Assembly (NCBI RefSeq): GCF_009846745.1
Contig: NZ_AQPF01000010.1
Coordinates: forward strand, 1 to 64,000
From: Alloalcanivorax xiamenensis
GTDB taxonomy: Bacteria; Pseudomonadota; Gammaproteobacteria; Pseudomonadales; Alcanivoracaceae
Direction: 5' to 3'
DNA length: 64,000 nucleotides
The position numbers were made by a program, and so were the translations under genes. Shown here one piece after another: positions 25,822 through 35,859 of the stretch. Each line of letters opens with the position of its first letter. The stretch's first letter is position 1. The notes beneath the pieces were generated by a model. It was not told the origin of the DNA and did not search any database. It saw only the letters and a program-made list of their open reading frames with translations.

Positions 25822-27567
25822 TCAGAAAGTCACGCTGGTGCTCAGTGCCACGTAATCACGATCGGAGACAGTGCTGTAGGCCTGATCATTATAGGTGGTG
25901 TAAGACAGCGTGGTGGTGCTGTTGCCATAATCGAACCCCAGCGACAGACCCAGCGAGCGCTGGTCTTCCTGCAGGGAATCATCGCTGGCGTAGCCGTCCA
26001 CGCCGTGGCGGAATGACAAGCCCGGGGTCACGGTGACCGGGCCGAGCAGGTTGGCGTAGGTGGATTTCACCGACACCTGGTAACCCCAACTGAAATCGGT
26101 TACGTAACCTTTGTCGCCGGGGTCGCCCACTCCGTACTGGGTGTGGCGGCGGAAACGCATTTCGCTGGTGCCCGGCAGATCCGGAATCCATTCAAAGGCG
26201 GTTTGCAGGGACACGACGGTTTTTTGCGCCTTGAGAAGTTCGGGGATTACCGTGGTGAAGGTGAACTCGGCCCGTTGGATGTCGAATTCCCGGTAGCCGT
26301 GGACCACTTCGCCGTTTGCCACTGCGTTGATGTAATCCTGGGTGCCCGGGGGCACTTTGGCGTTGTTGCCGCCCAGGGTACTGTTGGCGGTTTGCGAAGT
26401 GAGGTCCGAGGTATTGATCTGGATCGGCATGTCCTTCAGGTAGCTCAGATTCATGGACAGATTGCCGATCCCGGCGAAGGTCTTGTCCGCGGTCAGACCA
26501 AAGACCTTGATGTCTTCCGGGTACTCATAAAAGTAGTGTACGCGGTTGAACGGCGACGGTTGTGGGCTGGGCGTATCCAGTTTACGGGTGGAGTAGATCG
26601 GCAAACGCATGTGATAGTTGAAATAGTAGGCGCCGACCTTGGCCTTGGCTTTAGCGAACTGGTAGTCGAACTTGAAGCCGTACTGACCGTCGTCGCGAGC
26701 GTCGTCGTCTCCCTCCCGCACGAAATACAATCCCTGTTCCTTGGCGTCCTGGCTCGGTAGCGGTGTGCCACCGGAGAAGGTGCCGTTACAACCGATGGCG
26801 GTGTTGTCCAGGGAAGAATAGAAAGTGCCGCAGCCGTCCAGCACGGCTTTCTCCCAGTCATACTGATAGAACGCCTTGGCGGAAAGCTGCTCGAATGGGC
26901 TGAATTCCAGACTCACCATGCCGGATGGAATCAGATACTCCTGATAGCCAGAACCCGGACGGTGCAGCGCGGCCAGATCCACCGCGTTCAAGGACGACAG
27001 TGAGCCGCGCGAGTACATACTACGGCCCCACAGCAGAAATTGATCTCCGACTTTTACCGACAGCGGGTGGCCGTTCAAATCAAAGTTGCCGTACACGTAG
27101 GCTTCCTGAACATTACCGCCGGAGAATCGCGCGCGCCGGTCGAAGTCATCGTCGTTGAGGGGGGTATCCGGTTGGTAGCCGTTGGGGAAATGGCCGTGGG
27201 GGACGTCCTGTTCCTTGAGGATGTAGTCGTACCAGGCCTTGGCGCTGATCACCGCGCCGTAATCCCGGTATTTGAAGTCGAAGCGGCCGAACAGCTGCGC
27301 CACGCCGTTGACCAGGTCGCCGGCGTCGTAATTCATGTTGCCGTCGTCGGCCACCGCCGAATTGGTTTGGCCGCCACCGGGCACGTCCGGGGCGAACAGC
27401 AGGTCCTTGTTGGCGGACTGCACCCGCATGGCGGTACCGAGGGCGCCCTTCACCGTCCAGGCGACACCGGCGTCCTCGTTCAGTTGGTTTTCTCCGGCCC
27501 AGGACGGCAGGCACAGGGGCAGGGTGCCAAGGGCGCAAGCCGCCCCGGCCAGGACTGTTATCCTCAT
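25822..27567 (-). CDS. DUF1302 outer-membrane beta-barrel protein
   Basis: The 581-residue protein has a signal peptide (about 1-24, ending PSWAGE) and a predicted all-beta mature part with alternating strands. It ends in a terminal phenylalanine (STSVTF), the outer-membrane assembly signal. GALGTAMRVQ near the start and the GRFDFKYRDYGAVISAKAWYD strand pair are typical of DUF1302. This family is often coupled to DUF1329 proteins and fatty-acid or lipid trafficking in hydrocarbon degraders. The partner is absent here. The downstream lipoprotein is probably cotranscribed. Confidence 0.88.
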   Translation of the reverse strand: MRITVLAGAACALGTLPLCLPSWAGENQLNEDAGVAWTVKGALGTAMRVQSANKDLLFAPDVPGGGQTNSAVADDGNMNYDAGDLVNGVAQLFGRFDFKYRDYGAVISAKAWYDYILKEQDVPHGHFPNGYQPDTPLNDDDFDRRARFSGGNVQEAYVYGNFDLNGHPLSVKVGDQFLLWGRSMYSRGSLSSLNAVDLAALHRPGSGYQEYLIPSGMVSLEFSPFEQLSAKAFYQYDWEKAVLDGCGTFYSSLDNTAIGCNGTFSGGTPLPSQDAKEQGLYFVREGDDDARDDGQYGFKFDYQFAKAKAKVGAYYFNYHMRLPIYSTRKLDTPSPQPSPFNRVHYFYEYPEDIKVFGLTADKTFAGIGNLSMNLSYLKDMPIQINTSDLTSQTANSTLGGNNAKVPPGTQDYINAVANGEVVHGYREFDIQRAEFTFTTVIPELLKAQKTVVSLQTAFEWIPDLPGTSEMRFRRHTQYGVGDPGDKGYVTDFSWGYQVSVKSTYANLLGPVTVTPGLSFRHGVDGYASDDSLQEDQRSLGLSLGFDYGNSTTTLSYTTYNDQAYSTVSDRDYVALSTSVTF

Positions 27568-28760
27568 TGTATTTCGCTCTCCGCTGGGGACCGGTCGAAT
27601 GGTCCCTGATCGTTACTGTTTTTCTCTTGGTGTCACGACAAGCCGGGCTGTTCCGACCAACGGCGAAAACCGGACGACGTCACCGTCCGCACCGCGTGAA
27701 CGATCCTTCGAAGTGGAGGCCGGTACCGGACAGGGCACCGGGGCTGGCCATTTCGGCCATGGCAGTCATCCGGCAAGATTGGGACGATCCGCATGGCACC
27801 GGAAATGGAGCAGGCAGGCGTTGTTCTTTTGGTTTGGCCGCCGTCCATGGCGGAGTGTTCTTGTAAATCAGTGTTTTAAAAAACGCCGGGAGTGATTCTT
27901 CACGTCACCGATGTGACCGCCCGGAGGGCGATCGCCATGGAGGGCGGCCGCATAAAACGATGCGCGGGCATTCAACCCGCCGCCGCCGTGAGGGTCAATA
28001 AGGGAAAGCGGGTTGAAATGGTTTAAAAGTGATCAGTGATGGCGGAATCTGCTCAAAAAATGCTCAAAAAGAGAAAAAAATAACAGACATGTATACCTTT
28101 TCTCCCCTGGTGTTACTTTGCGTAACGTCTCGGCGTCCGGTGGGGAGCGGCCGGGTAAGCCGGAAAGGCCTTTCATGGTACGGCCGTGCCACGGAAAAGC
28201 AAAGGCGAGGATCAGACAGGGTGAAGGCTGTTACTGTTTGTGGGAAAAAAAGTAACACGCCGAAAAAAAAGAGGCTGGTCTGCCGCGTAAAGGCGGTAAA
28301 TTCGCCGAAACATAAAAAGTTTCGTTCAAAAAAACAGCAGCGCTGCTGTCTCCGTTCACTGTGACCAAACAGTCATCGGCGACAATGGGGCTGGGCGGGC
28401 TTGGGGATGACGGTTTTCACCGTATTTCTATCGGTTTTGGTGGTGGACGGAGTACAGCGCATTACTTTAAGAATAGAGGTGGAATTAGAAGAAAGATGAA
28501 GGAAAAACAGCAACTTAGTGTTCGTAAATTGGATATGCGATGGGGCTGGACAGGTAAAAAAACTTAGGAACATACTTAACGGCATGGCCGCTTTCGCCGG
28601 CCCTGACAGAAACATTGGAATTACATTGAATGCCTCCTTGGCATCATTCAAAGGAACGTCCCCGGCCTGTGAAACGGAAGGATGTTCCACGAAAGTGGAT
28701 CGTCGCCTACTCGCGGCGATGAAATAAAACGGCAAAACAACAACAAAGTGGAGAGCCTAA
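27568..28760. other. 1.2-kb gene-free region with A-tracts
   Basis: I see no convincing gene. The stretch separates the divergent DUF1302 gene and liv operon, so it must hold both promoters. From about 28030 to 28340 it is poor in GC and carries repeated A-runs of 5-9 spaced irregularly, likely curved DNA. It contains a perfect dyad GTTAC-TTTGC-GTAAC at 28112-28126 and the palindrome CAGCAGCGCTGCTG near 28336. Reading frames of about 110 codons here have no protein-like composition. Confidence 0.6.
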
Positions 28761-29984
28761 ATGTTGAAGTCCGTTCGTACCCTCGTCACCGCCTCCTTGC
28801 TGCTGGCAGGCACCGCTGTTAGCGCCGCGGAGACGGTGAAACTCGCTTTGATCGACCCGCTCACCGGTCCCATGGCCGCCGCCGGCCAACCGGCGTTCGA
28901 ACACCTCAAGCTTGAAGCCGAACGCATCAATGCCAATGGCGGCCTGAACGGTGCCAAACTGGAAATCGTCGGTTTGGATAACAAAGTGAACCCGCAGGAG
29001 AGCCTGGTACAACTGCAGAAGGCCATCAATGATGGTATCCAGCTGGTGACCCAGGGCAACGGTTCCTCCGTCGCGTCCGCGCTGATTACCTCCGTGGAGA
29101 AACACAACCGCCGCAACCCGGGCGAGGAAGTGTTGTACCTGAACTACGCGGCGGTGGATCCGGCGTTCACCAATGATCGCTGCTCCTACTGGCACTTCCG
29201 CTTCGATGCCAACGCGGACATGAAAATGAACGCGTTGACCAACTATATCGCCAGTAATAAGGACATTCACAAAGTCTATCTGATCAACCAGGACTACAGC
29301 TTCGGTCACGCGGTGTCCAAGTCCGCTCAGGAAATGCTGAAGCAGAAGCGCCCGGACATCGAAATCGTCGGCAATGACTTCCATCCGCTGGCCAAGGTCA
29401 AGGACTTCACTCCGTATGTGTCCAAGATCCAGGCTTCCGGCGCCGACGCGGTGATTTCCGGTAACTGGGGTCAGGACATCACCTTGCTGGTGAAAGCCGC
29501 CGCCGAATTCGGTCTGAAAGCGCCGTTCTACACCTACTATGGTGCCAGCTCCGGCGTGGTGACCCAGTTGGGTGACAAGGGTGTGGACCGCATCTATCAG
29601 ATCAACGAGTACTACGGCGATTTCGAAGATCCGGAGATGGCCCAGCGTCAGGTGGAAATGTATGAAAAAACCGGTTGGGACTTCTACTACCTGCGTTTGA
29701 GCACCATGCTCGACATGCTCAAGGCGGCCGCCGATAAAGCCGGTTCCACCGATCCGAAGGATCTGGCCAAGGCGCTGGAAGGACTGAGCATCGAAACGCC
29801 CACCGGTGAAGTGACCATGCGGGCCGAGGATCACCAGATCCAACTGCCGATGTTCATTTCCGTAATGCAAGACGGCATGAAATACGGCGCGGAAGGCACC
29901 GACTACAACTTCCACAAGGTGGCCGAGATCGCTCGTGAGGACGTGACCCTGCCCACCACTTGCCGCATGCGCCGCCCCAACTAA
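28761..29984 (+). CDS. Liv-type ABC transporter substrate-binding protein
   Basis: The 407-residue periplasmic protein has a signal peptide (about 1-22, cleaved near VSAAE) and a Peripla_BP_6 fold: VKLALIDPLTGPMAAAGQP at the start, then KLEIVGLDNKVNPQESLVQL. It is the binding component of the five-gene importer that follows, 67 bp upstream of the first permease. Family members bind branched-chain amino acids, but also amides, aromatic acids or other carboxylates. The acyl-CoA ligase downstream suggests a carboxylic acid ligand. Confidence 0.92.
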   Translation: MLKSVRTLVTASLLLAGTAVSAAETVKLALIDPLTGPMAAAGQPAFEHLKLEAERINANGGLNGAKLEIVGLDNKVNPQESLVQLQKAINDGIQLVTQGNGSSVASALITSVEKHNRRNPGEEVLYLNYAAVDPAFTNDRCSYWHFRFDANADMKMNALTNYIASNKDIHKVYLINQDYSFGHAVSKSAQEMLKQKRPDIEIVGNDFHPLAKVKDFTPYVSKIQASGADAVISGNWGQDITLLVKAAAEFGLKAPFYTYYGASSGVVTQLGDKGVDRIYQINEYYGDFEDPEMAQRQVEMYEKTGWDFYYLRLSTMLDMLKAAADKAGSTDPKDLAKALEGLSIETPTGEVTMRAEDHQIQLPMFISVMQDGMKYGAEGTDYNFHKVAEIAREDVTLPTTCRMRRPN

Positions 29985-30051
29985 AGGCGGCCATGACTCC
30001 TTGTTGATGCAGTAAGGGCAGCGGAGATTCCGCTGCCCCGGGAGCCTGCTC

Positions 30052-30993
30052 ATGCTCGAAATTATCCTCTTTTCGCTGCTGAACGGTATTTTGTACGGCC
30101 TTTTGCTGTTCATGCTGTCCAGCGGTCTCACCCTGATCTTCTCCATGATGGGGGTGCTCAACTTCGCCCATGCCAGCTTCTATATGCTGGGCGCCTATTT
30201 TGCCTACACCCTGGGTATGCACACCGGATTCTGGCCGGCTCTGATCCTGGCCCCCATTCTGGTGGGCGTTGTGGGCAGCGTGGTGGAACGTTTCGGTCTG
30301 CGCCGCGTGCACGCCAACGGTCACGTAGCCGAGCTATTGTTTACCTTCGGTCTGGCCTATGTCATTGACGAACTGGTGCAACTCACCTGGGGTACGGTGG
30401 CGGTGCCGTACCGCGAGCCGGAATACCTGCGTGAGCCCTTGTTTACTCTGTTCGGTACGGACTACTCCATTTTCCGCGGCGTGGTCATTCTGATTTCCAT
30501 TTTGATGTTCGTCGCCCTCTGGTACCTGCTGAAGAAAACCCGGGTTGGCATGATGATCCGCGCCGCCCTCACTCATGGCGCCATGGTCGGACATCTGGGC
30601 CATAACGTACCGCGGCTGTTCATGCTGGTGTTCGGCTTCGGCTGTGCGCTTGCCGGGCTTGCCGGTGTTATCGGTGGTCCTCTGCTGGCCACGGAACCGG
30701 GTATGGCGGCCACTCTGGGCCCGATTGTCTTCGTGGTGGTCGTGGTGGGCGGCATGGGTTCGCTGCCCGGGGCGTTCTACGCCTCTTTGCTGATTGGCCT
30801 GCTGCAGACGTTCTTCGTGGCCATTGACGCTTCCATTGCCGACATTCTCGGTATCTTCGGATTGCAGATCGACCCGTATGGCGAAGTGGCGCGCATCACC
30901 CTGGCCAACCTGGCTCCGATGACTCCTTTCATTCTGCTGGTGCTGATTCTGATCTTCCGGCCCCGCGGTCTGATGGGGGAGCTTGAACCATGA
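30052..30993 (+). CDS. Liv-type ABC permease 1 (LivH family)
   Basis: The 313-residue inner-membrane protein has about eight helices and the LivH pattern: LLNGILYGLLLFMLSSGLTL and MGVLNFAHASFYMLGAYFAY at the N-terminus, GGMGSLPGAFYASLLIGLLQ near the C-terminus. It forms the translocation channel with the next gene product. The downstream start overlaps its stop by 4 bp. Confidence 0.93.
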   Translation: MLEIILFSLLNGILYGLLLFMLSSGLTLIFSMMGVLNFAHASFYMLGAYFAYTLGMHTGFWPALILAPILVGVVGSVVERFGLRRVHANGHVAELLFTFGLAYVIDELVQLTWGTVAVPYREPEYLREPLFTLFGTDYSIFRGVVILISILMFVALWYLLKKTRVGMMIRAALTHGAMVGHLGHNVPRLFMLVFGFGCALAGLAGVIGGPLLATEPGMAATLGPIVFVVVVVGGMGSLPGAFYASLLIGLLQTFFVAIDASIADILGIFGLQIDPYGEVARITLANLAPMTPFILLVLILIFRPRGLMGELEP

Positions 30994-32258
30994 GTGACGA
31001 CATGACTGCTACCATGATCCGCTCCAATAACCGTTTTTCTCTGCGCGGGCTGGTGCCGTGGCTGGTGTTCGCCGCGGTGCTGTTGATCCTGCCTTTCATC
31101 TTTACCGATGGCTTCAGCTTCACGCTGATGAACGCTATCGGTATCAATATTGTTTTCGCGCTGTCCTACAACATGCTGTTGGGGCAGGGCGGTATGTTGT
31201 CCTTTGGTCATGCGGTATTTTTTGGCCTTGGCAGCTATGCCGCCATGCACGCGATGATCGCCATTGACGACGCCTCCTATGCGGGAGAGGGATTCTGGGC
31301 GCACGTGCCAGTGGTGGCCATGCCGCTGATCGGCATGATCGGCGGTGGCCTGGTGGCCTTGATTCTGGGCTGGCCGTTCTGCCGCCGTGCCGGTACCGCC
31401 TTTGCCATGATCACGCTCGGGCTCGGCGAGATGATCGCCGCCGCCGGCCAGATGTTCCCCTCCGTGTTCGGTGGTGAGGCGGGCATCTACGGTAATCGCA
31501 TGGTCGGACCGCAATGGTTCGGTCTGGAGCTGGCACAGGCAGCGGATGTGTACTGGTTCATCGCGTTCTGGACCTTCGCCGCGGTTCTGGCCATGTGGGC
31601 TTTCACCCGCACGCCGCTGGGGCGTATGTCCAACGCGGTGCGGGATAACCCGGACCGGATGCAGTTCATCGGCTACCAACCACGCAATATCCGCTTCCTG
31701 GTGTTCATCGCGTCCGGCTCCTTTGGCGGTCTTGCCGGCGGTATGGCGGCGGTGAATTACGAGATCATCACGCCGGAGTCGTTGGGGCTGATTCCTTCGG
31801 GGCTGGCTCTGCTGATGGCCGCCGTGGGCGGACTGGGTGTGTTTTACGGTCCGATCGTCGGCGCGGTGCTGGTAACGCTGATGAACTCGTTGCTGAGCGA
31901 TTACTCGGACGCCTCGATTTTGTATGTGGGGCTGATTTTCCTGGCCATCGTGATGTTCGCGCCGCGTGGTCTGGGCGGCGGTATCGAGCATGTTCGGACC
32001 GCTTACCGTGAAGGCCATTTGACGCGACGTCTGCCGGGCTGGCTCGGAGGTGCCGTAGCGGTCTTGTTGATCGCGCTAGGGTTGATCATTGCCATCGAGC
32101 TGATGTTCGCCGGCCATGGTGGTGGCGATACCGTGAACGTCTTCGGCATGCAATTCCAGGCGGGTGGCATCACCGGCTGGCTGGCCGCCGTGGCGGCGTT
32201 GGTGATCGGCGTGCTGGTAATGCGGGCGACCAAGAAAAACCGGGAGGTGAACGCATGA
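30990..32258 (+). CDS. Liv-type ABC permease 2 (LivM family)
   Basis: The 422-residue protein has about ten helices with LivM landmarks: ALSYNMLLGQGGMLSFGHAV, GRMSNAVRDNPDRMQFIGY (coupling-helix region) and GGLGVFYGPIVGAVLV. It is longer than usual: after the normal end near residue 335 a further ~85 residues include two extra hydrophobic helices (about 352-372 and 390-412). It overlaps both neighbours by 4 bp (ATGA), a tightly coupled operon. Confidence 0.92.
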   Translation: MSDDMTATMIRSNNRFSLRGLVPWLVFAAVLLILPFIFTDGFSFTLMNAIGINIVFALSYNMLLGQGGMLSFGHAVFFGLGSYAAMHAMIAIDDASYAGEGFWAHVPVVAMPLIGMIGGGLVALILGWPFCRRAGTAFAMITLGLGEMIAAAGQMFPSVFGGEAGIYGNRMVGPQWFGLELAQAADVYWFIAFWTFAAVLAMWAFTRTPLGRMSNAVRDNPDRMQFIGYQPRNIRFLVFIASGSFGGLAGGMAAVNYEIITPESLGLIPSGLALLMAAVGGLGVFYGPIVGAVLVTLMNSLLSDYSDASILYVGLIFLAIVMFAPRGLGGGIEHVRTAYREGHLTRRLPGWLGGAVAVLLIALGLIIAIELMFAGHGGGDTVNVFGMQFQAGGITGWLAAVAALVIGVLVMRATKKNREVNA

Positions 32259-33001
32259 GCGCCTTGACCATCAAGGGGCTGAAAAAGCAGTTCGGCCCCG
32301 CGGAAGTAATCTGTGGCGTGGACCTGGAAGTGGAGAAAAACGAGGTCCACGCTGTTATCGGCCCCAACGGTGCCGGTAAATCCACGTTCTTCAATCTGCT
32401 GTCCGGCGCTTTTCCTCCCACCAGTGGAGAAATTCAGCTGTTCGGGGAACGCATCGACGGCCTGTCGCCGGAGAAGATTCAGCAACGGGGGCTGGCGCGT
32501 TCGTTCCAGGTGAGCAACGTATTTGTCAATCTCAGTGTGTTTGAGAATTTGCGTTGCGCCTGCTTCAAGCAAAGCCATGCCGGCTACGTTTTCTGGCGCC
32601 CGGCGGCGCGGGTACGAGAAGCCAATCGGCGTGCCGAGGAAGTGCTGGAAATGATTGGTCTGCAAGCACTGCGTGACGTGCCGGCCGGCTCTCTGCCGTA
32701 TGCCAGCCAGCGGGCGCTGGAAATCGGCATGACCATCGCCTGCGATGCCCCGGTGGTATTACTGGATGAGCCCACCGCGGGGATGAGTAATAGCGAAACC
32801 GCCCAGGCCATCAAGTTGATCCGTCAGGTGGCCGAAGGCCGGACCCTGATGATCGTGGAACACGATATGGGGGTGGTGTTCGAACTGGCCGACCGTATCT
32901 CGGTTCTGGTGTACGGCAAAATCATCGCCACCGGCAAACCGGAGGACATCCGTAACGATCCCAAAGTACGGGAAGCCTATCTTGGCGAGGAGGCGGCATG
33001 A
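32255..33001 (+). CDS. Liv-type ABC ATPase 1 (LivG family)
   Basis: The 248-residue ATPase has Walker A GPNGAGKST, Q-loop ARSFQVSNVF and Walker B VVLLDEPTAGM, with H-loop IVEHDMGVV. The signature position reads LPYASQRALEIG instead of LSGGQ, which is normal for the LivG branch. It works as a heterodimer with the next ATPase. Start and stop overlap neighbours by 4 bp. Confidence 0.93.
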   Translation: MSALTIKGLKKQFGPAEVICGVDLEVEKNEVHAVIGPNGAGKSTFFNLLSGAFPPTSGEIQLFGERIDGLSPEKIQQRGLARSFQVSNVFVNLSVFENLRCACFKQSHAGYVFWRPAARVREANRRAEEVLEMIGLQALRDVPAGSLPYASQRALEIGMTIACDAPVVLLDEPTAGMSNSETAQAIKLIRQVAEGRTLMIVEHDMGVVFELADRISVLVYGKIIATGKPEDIRNDPKVREAYLGEEAA

Positions 33002-33696
33002 TGCTGGAAGTCAACGATCTGCACGCTTACTACGGCAAAAGTCACATCCTCAACGGGGTGAATTTCCATCTCAACGAAGGCGAAGTGGTGTCGCTGCTGG
33101 GGCGAAATGGCGTTGGCCGTTCCACCACGGTGAAATCGATCATGGGCGAAGTGCCGCCGCAGGGATCGATCCGTTTCCGGGGCAAGGAAATCGCCGGCCT
33201 GCCCAGCCATGCCATCGCCCGCCGCGGGTTGGGGTATGTGCCGGAGGACCGGGATATTTTCCCCACCCTGACGGTTCGCCAGAATCTGGAGCTGGGCATA
33301 AAGAATCCGCGCAAACCAGGCAAATGGAAGGTTCAGCAGATGCTGGATATGTTCCCCAACCTGGCGCGCCGCGCGGACTCTCCAGCCGGAGTGCTCTCCG
33401 GCGGGGAAAAGCAGATGCTGACCATGTGCCGCACGCTGATGGGTGACCCGGAGCTGATGATGATCGACGAACCCACCGAAGGGTTGGCACCGTTGATCGT
33501 CAAGCAAATCGGTGAATTGATCAGTGACATCGCCAACGCCGGTGTGTCCATTCTGCTGGTGGAACAGAAACTCTCCATCGCCATGGATATTTCACACCGG
33601 GTGCTGGTAATGGGCCACGGCCAGATCGTTTTCGAGGGTACGCCGGAAGAACTGCGTGCCGATGAGGCGATCCGCAAGGAGTGGCTCGAAGTATGA
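32998..33696 (+). CDS. Liv-type ABC ATPase 2 (LivF family), Walker A Arg variant
   Basis: The 232-residue ATPase has signature LSGGEKQMLTM, Walker B LMMIDEPTEGLAP and H-loop LLVEQKLS. Walker A reads GRNGVGRST, with arginine in place of the invariant phosphate-binding lysine. I recall this GRNG-x-GRST form in other proteobacterial LivF-like proteins, so it is probably a subfamily trait and not a lesion. If the site is weak, the LivG partner would carry most hydrolysis. A Rho-independent terminator follows about 60 bp downstream. Confidence 0.92.
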   Translation: MMLEVNDLHAYYGKSHILNGVNFHLNEGEVVSLLGRNGVGRSTTVKSIMGEVPPQGSIRFRGKEIAGLPSHAIARRGLGYVPEDRDIFPTLTVRQNLELGIKNPRKPGKWKVQQMLDMFPNLARRADSPAGVLSGGEKQMLTMCRTLMGDPELMMIDEPTEGLAPLIVKQIGELISDIANAGVSILLVEQKLSIAMDISHRVLVMGHGQIVFEGTPEELRADEAIRKEWLEV

Positions 33697-33758
33697 ATTT
33701 CGATGGCGGCCCTGGTCGCCATCGCTACCCTTTACGCATTCCATTGAGCTTTGAGCTG

Positions 33759-33783
33759 ACCCGTCCTCTGGACGGGTTTTTTT
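33759..33783 (+). terminator. Rho-independent terminator of the liv operon
   Basis: ACCCGTCC pairs with GGACGGGT around a TCT loop, followed by a run of T. It separates the importer from the acyl-CoA ligase gene. The rest of the gap to 34102 shows no gene. Confidence 0.9.
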
Positions 33784-34102
33784 GTCACGGTTCAGAGAAA
33801 AAGTGGTTGTTCTCAACGAAGCGGCTGAACCGCCTCACGGCTCTCCACGAAAAACCTCCGCTCGTCGCGCGCCTGACCTGAACTCACCGGTAGATCGGCT
33901 ATTCGCACCTTTTCAGGCCTCCTGGGGCGCGAAAAGATGGTTGAGCGTCAGGAAAAGACGGTGCGGATGTTCTTCCCACATGCCTCCATCCACCCTGCCG
34001 GTGAAGGCTCGCCTCGAACGTGCCCGGTAATCACCGGCTTTCCCAGACGTAAAGACACGCTGCCCATGGAGCGCGTGCAGGCTTTTTTTCGGGAGACATA
34101 CA

Positions 34103-35803
34103 ATGAATAACCAACCCTGGCTGAAGTCCTACCCCCCGGGCGTGCGTTGGGACGCCGAAATCACCCCCAAAGCGGTACAGCGGATCCTGGCTGATGCGGT
34201 GGCTAATCACCCGGAGCAACCCGCGATCGACTTTATGGGGCGAAACATGAACTACCGCGAGCTCGGCGCGTTGACCGATCGGGTCGCCGCCGGGCTGCAG
34301 AAGCTCGGTGTCGGGCCGGGCGTTCATGTCGGCCTGTTCCTGCCCAACACGCCACATTACCTGGTCTGCCTTTTTGGCGTACTGCAAGCCGGCGGCACGG
34401 TGGTGAACTATTCGCCGCTCGACGCCGCCAATGTGCTCAAGCACAAGATCGAGGACAGCCAGACCGATTTTCTCATTACGCTGGATATGGCTGCTCTATA
34501 CCCGCAGATGGCCGCCATGCTGGGCACGACACGGCTGAAAACGTTGATTGTCGGCAATCTGGCGGAAATGGCGGGTGCCCCGGAGCAGGTGGCGGCGGCG
34601 ATGGCCGCCAGGGGAGAGACCGTGGCTATTCCCGCCGATGGGCGGCATATGTGCTTCGCCGAGCTGGTCGATAACGATGGCTGGTACCGGGCCCACGGCA
34701 TCGACGATCCGCGCGAGACTCTCGCCATTCTGCAGTACACGGGGGGTACCACGGGGCTGCCCAAGGGGGCGATGCTGACACACGGTAATTTGTCCTCGGC
34801 GGTGGAGCAGGTGGTCACCACCGGACTGGGCACGCCGCCGATGTTCGAGATGGGCAAGGAACGCGTGCTCGCGGTGCTGCCGCCTTTCCATATCTACGCG
34901 CTGACCGTCAACCTGCTGCTGGCCGTGCGCCTCGCGGCGGAAATCGTGCAGCATGTGCGCTTCGATCCGAAGACGGCGCTGCATGATATCACCGAGAAGA
35001 AGCTCACTTTTTTCTGTGGCGTGCCGACCATGTTCACCGCCGTCATCAACGATCCCGATGCCGCCCGCTATGACCTGCGTACGCTCAAGATGTGCAATTC
35101 GGGTGGCGCGCCGTTGCCAGTGGAGGTGGGAAATCGCTTCAACGCCATTACCGGCACCCGGCTGGCGGAAGGCTGGGGTATGACCGAAACCTCGCCGACC
35201 GGGACTTTCTCGCCCATTCCAGGCAAGCGCAAGGCCGGTTCCTGCGGCATTCCACATCCTGGCGTGACCATCAAAATGCTCGATCTGGACGACCCGACGC
35301 GCTACGTGCCGCTGGGTGAGAAAGGCGAGATCTGCATCCAGGGGCCCAATGTAATGAAGGGCTACTGGAACAAACCGGAGGCCACCGTCGAGAGCACTAC
35401 CTTCGACGGCTTCTTCCGCACCGGCGACATCGGCTACATGGACGAGGACGGCTTCGTTTTCATCGTTGATCGCTGCAAGGACATGCTGTTGTGCAGTGGC
35501 TACAACGTCTATCCGCGTGTGCTTGAAGAAGCTATCTACCAACACCCCGCCGTTGCGGAAGTGGCTGTTATCGGCGTGCCGGATGAGTACCGGGGACAGT
35601 CTCCCAAGGCTTTTGTCACGCTCAAGCACGGCGCCAGTCCCTTCACGCTGGAACAGCTGCAGGTTTTCCTCAAGGACAAGCTGGGCAAGCATGAGATGGT
35701 GCACGGCCTGGAGATCCGTGAGGCACTGCCCAAGACCGCCGTGGGCAAGCTGTCGAAGAAAGATCTGGTTGATGAAGACGCCCGGCGCCGTGTCGCCGTG
35801 TGA
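34103..35803 (+). CDS. Acyl-CoA ligase (AMP-binding, FadD-like)
   Basis: The 566-residue adenylate-forming enzyme has the P-loop-like YTGGTTGLPKGAMLTHGN (near 211), GWGMTETSPTG, hinge FRTGDIGYMDEDGFVFIVDR and CSGYNVYPR. The C-terminal catalytic lysine is in KTAVGKLSKKDL. It activates a carboxylic acid to its CoA thioester in the cytoplasm. Position after a Liv-type importer and before an MFS carrier suggests it handles an imported acid; chain length cannot be told. Confidence 0.93.
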   Translation: MNNQPWLKSYPPGVRWDAEITPKAVQRILADAVANHPEQPAIDFMGRNMNYRELGALTDRVAAGLQKLGVGPGVHVGLFLPNTPHYLVCLFGVLQAGGTVVNYSPLDAANVLKHKIEDSQTDFLITLDMAALYPQMAAMLGTTRLKTLIVGNLAEMAGAPEQVAAAMAARGETVAIPADGRHMCFAELVDNDGWYRAHGIDDPRETLAILQYTGGTTGLPKGAMLTHGNLSSAVEQVVTTGLGTPPMFEMGKERVLAVLPPFHIYALTVNLLLAVRLAAEIVQHVRFDPKTALHDITEKKLTFFCGVPTMFTAVINDPDAARYDLRTLKMCNSGGAPLPVEVGNRFNAITGTRLAEGWGMTETSPTGTFSPIPGKRKAGSCGIPHPGVTIKMLDLDDPTRYVPLGEKGEICIQGPNVMKGYWNKPEATVESTTFDGFFRTGDIGYMDEDGFVFIVDRCKDMLLCSGYNVYPRVLEEAIYQHPAVAEVAVIGVPDEYRGQSPKAFVTLKHGASPFTLEQLQVFLKDKLGKHEMVHGLEIREALPKTAVGKLSKKDLVDEDARRRVAV

Positions 35804-35859
35804 CGCCTGTCGAGCAGCCCAACAACGATAAAACGAAAGAACAAAAAGGGAGACCTGTC

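Noticed and set aside
28029..28364. 111-codon Lys/Arg-rich frame in the long gap
   Set aside because: It is driven by A-runs and has no ribosome binding site or plausible fold.
28707..30161. 484-codon leftward open frame
   Set aside because: It is fully antisense to the substrate-binding protein gene, which has a signal peptide and family motifs.
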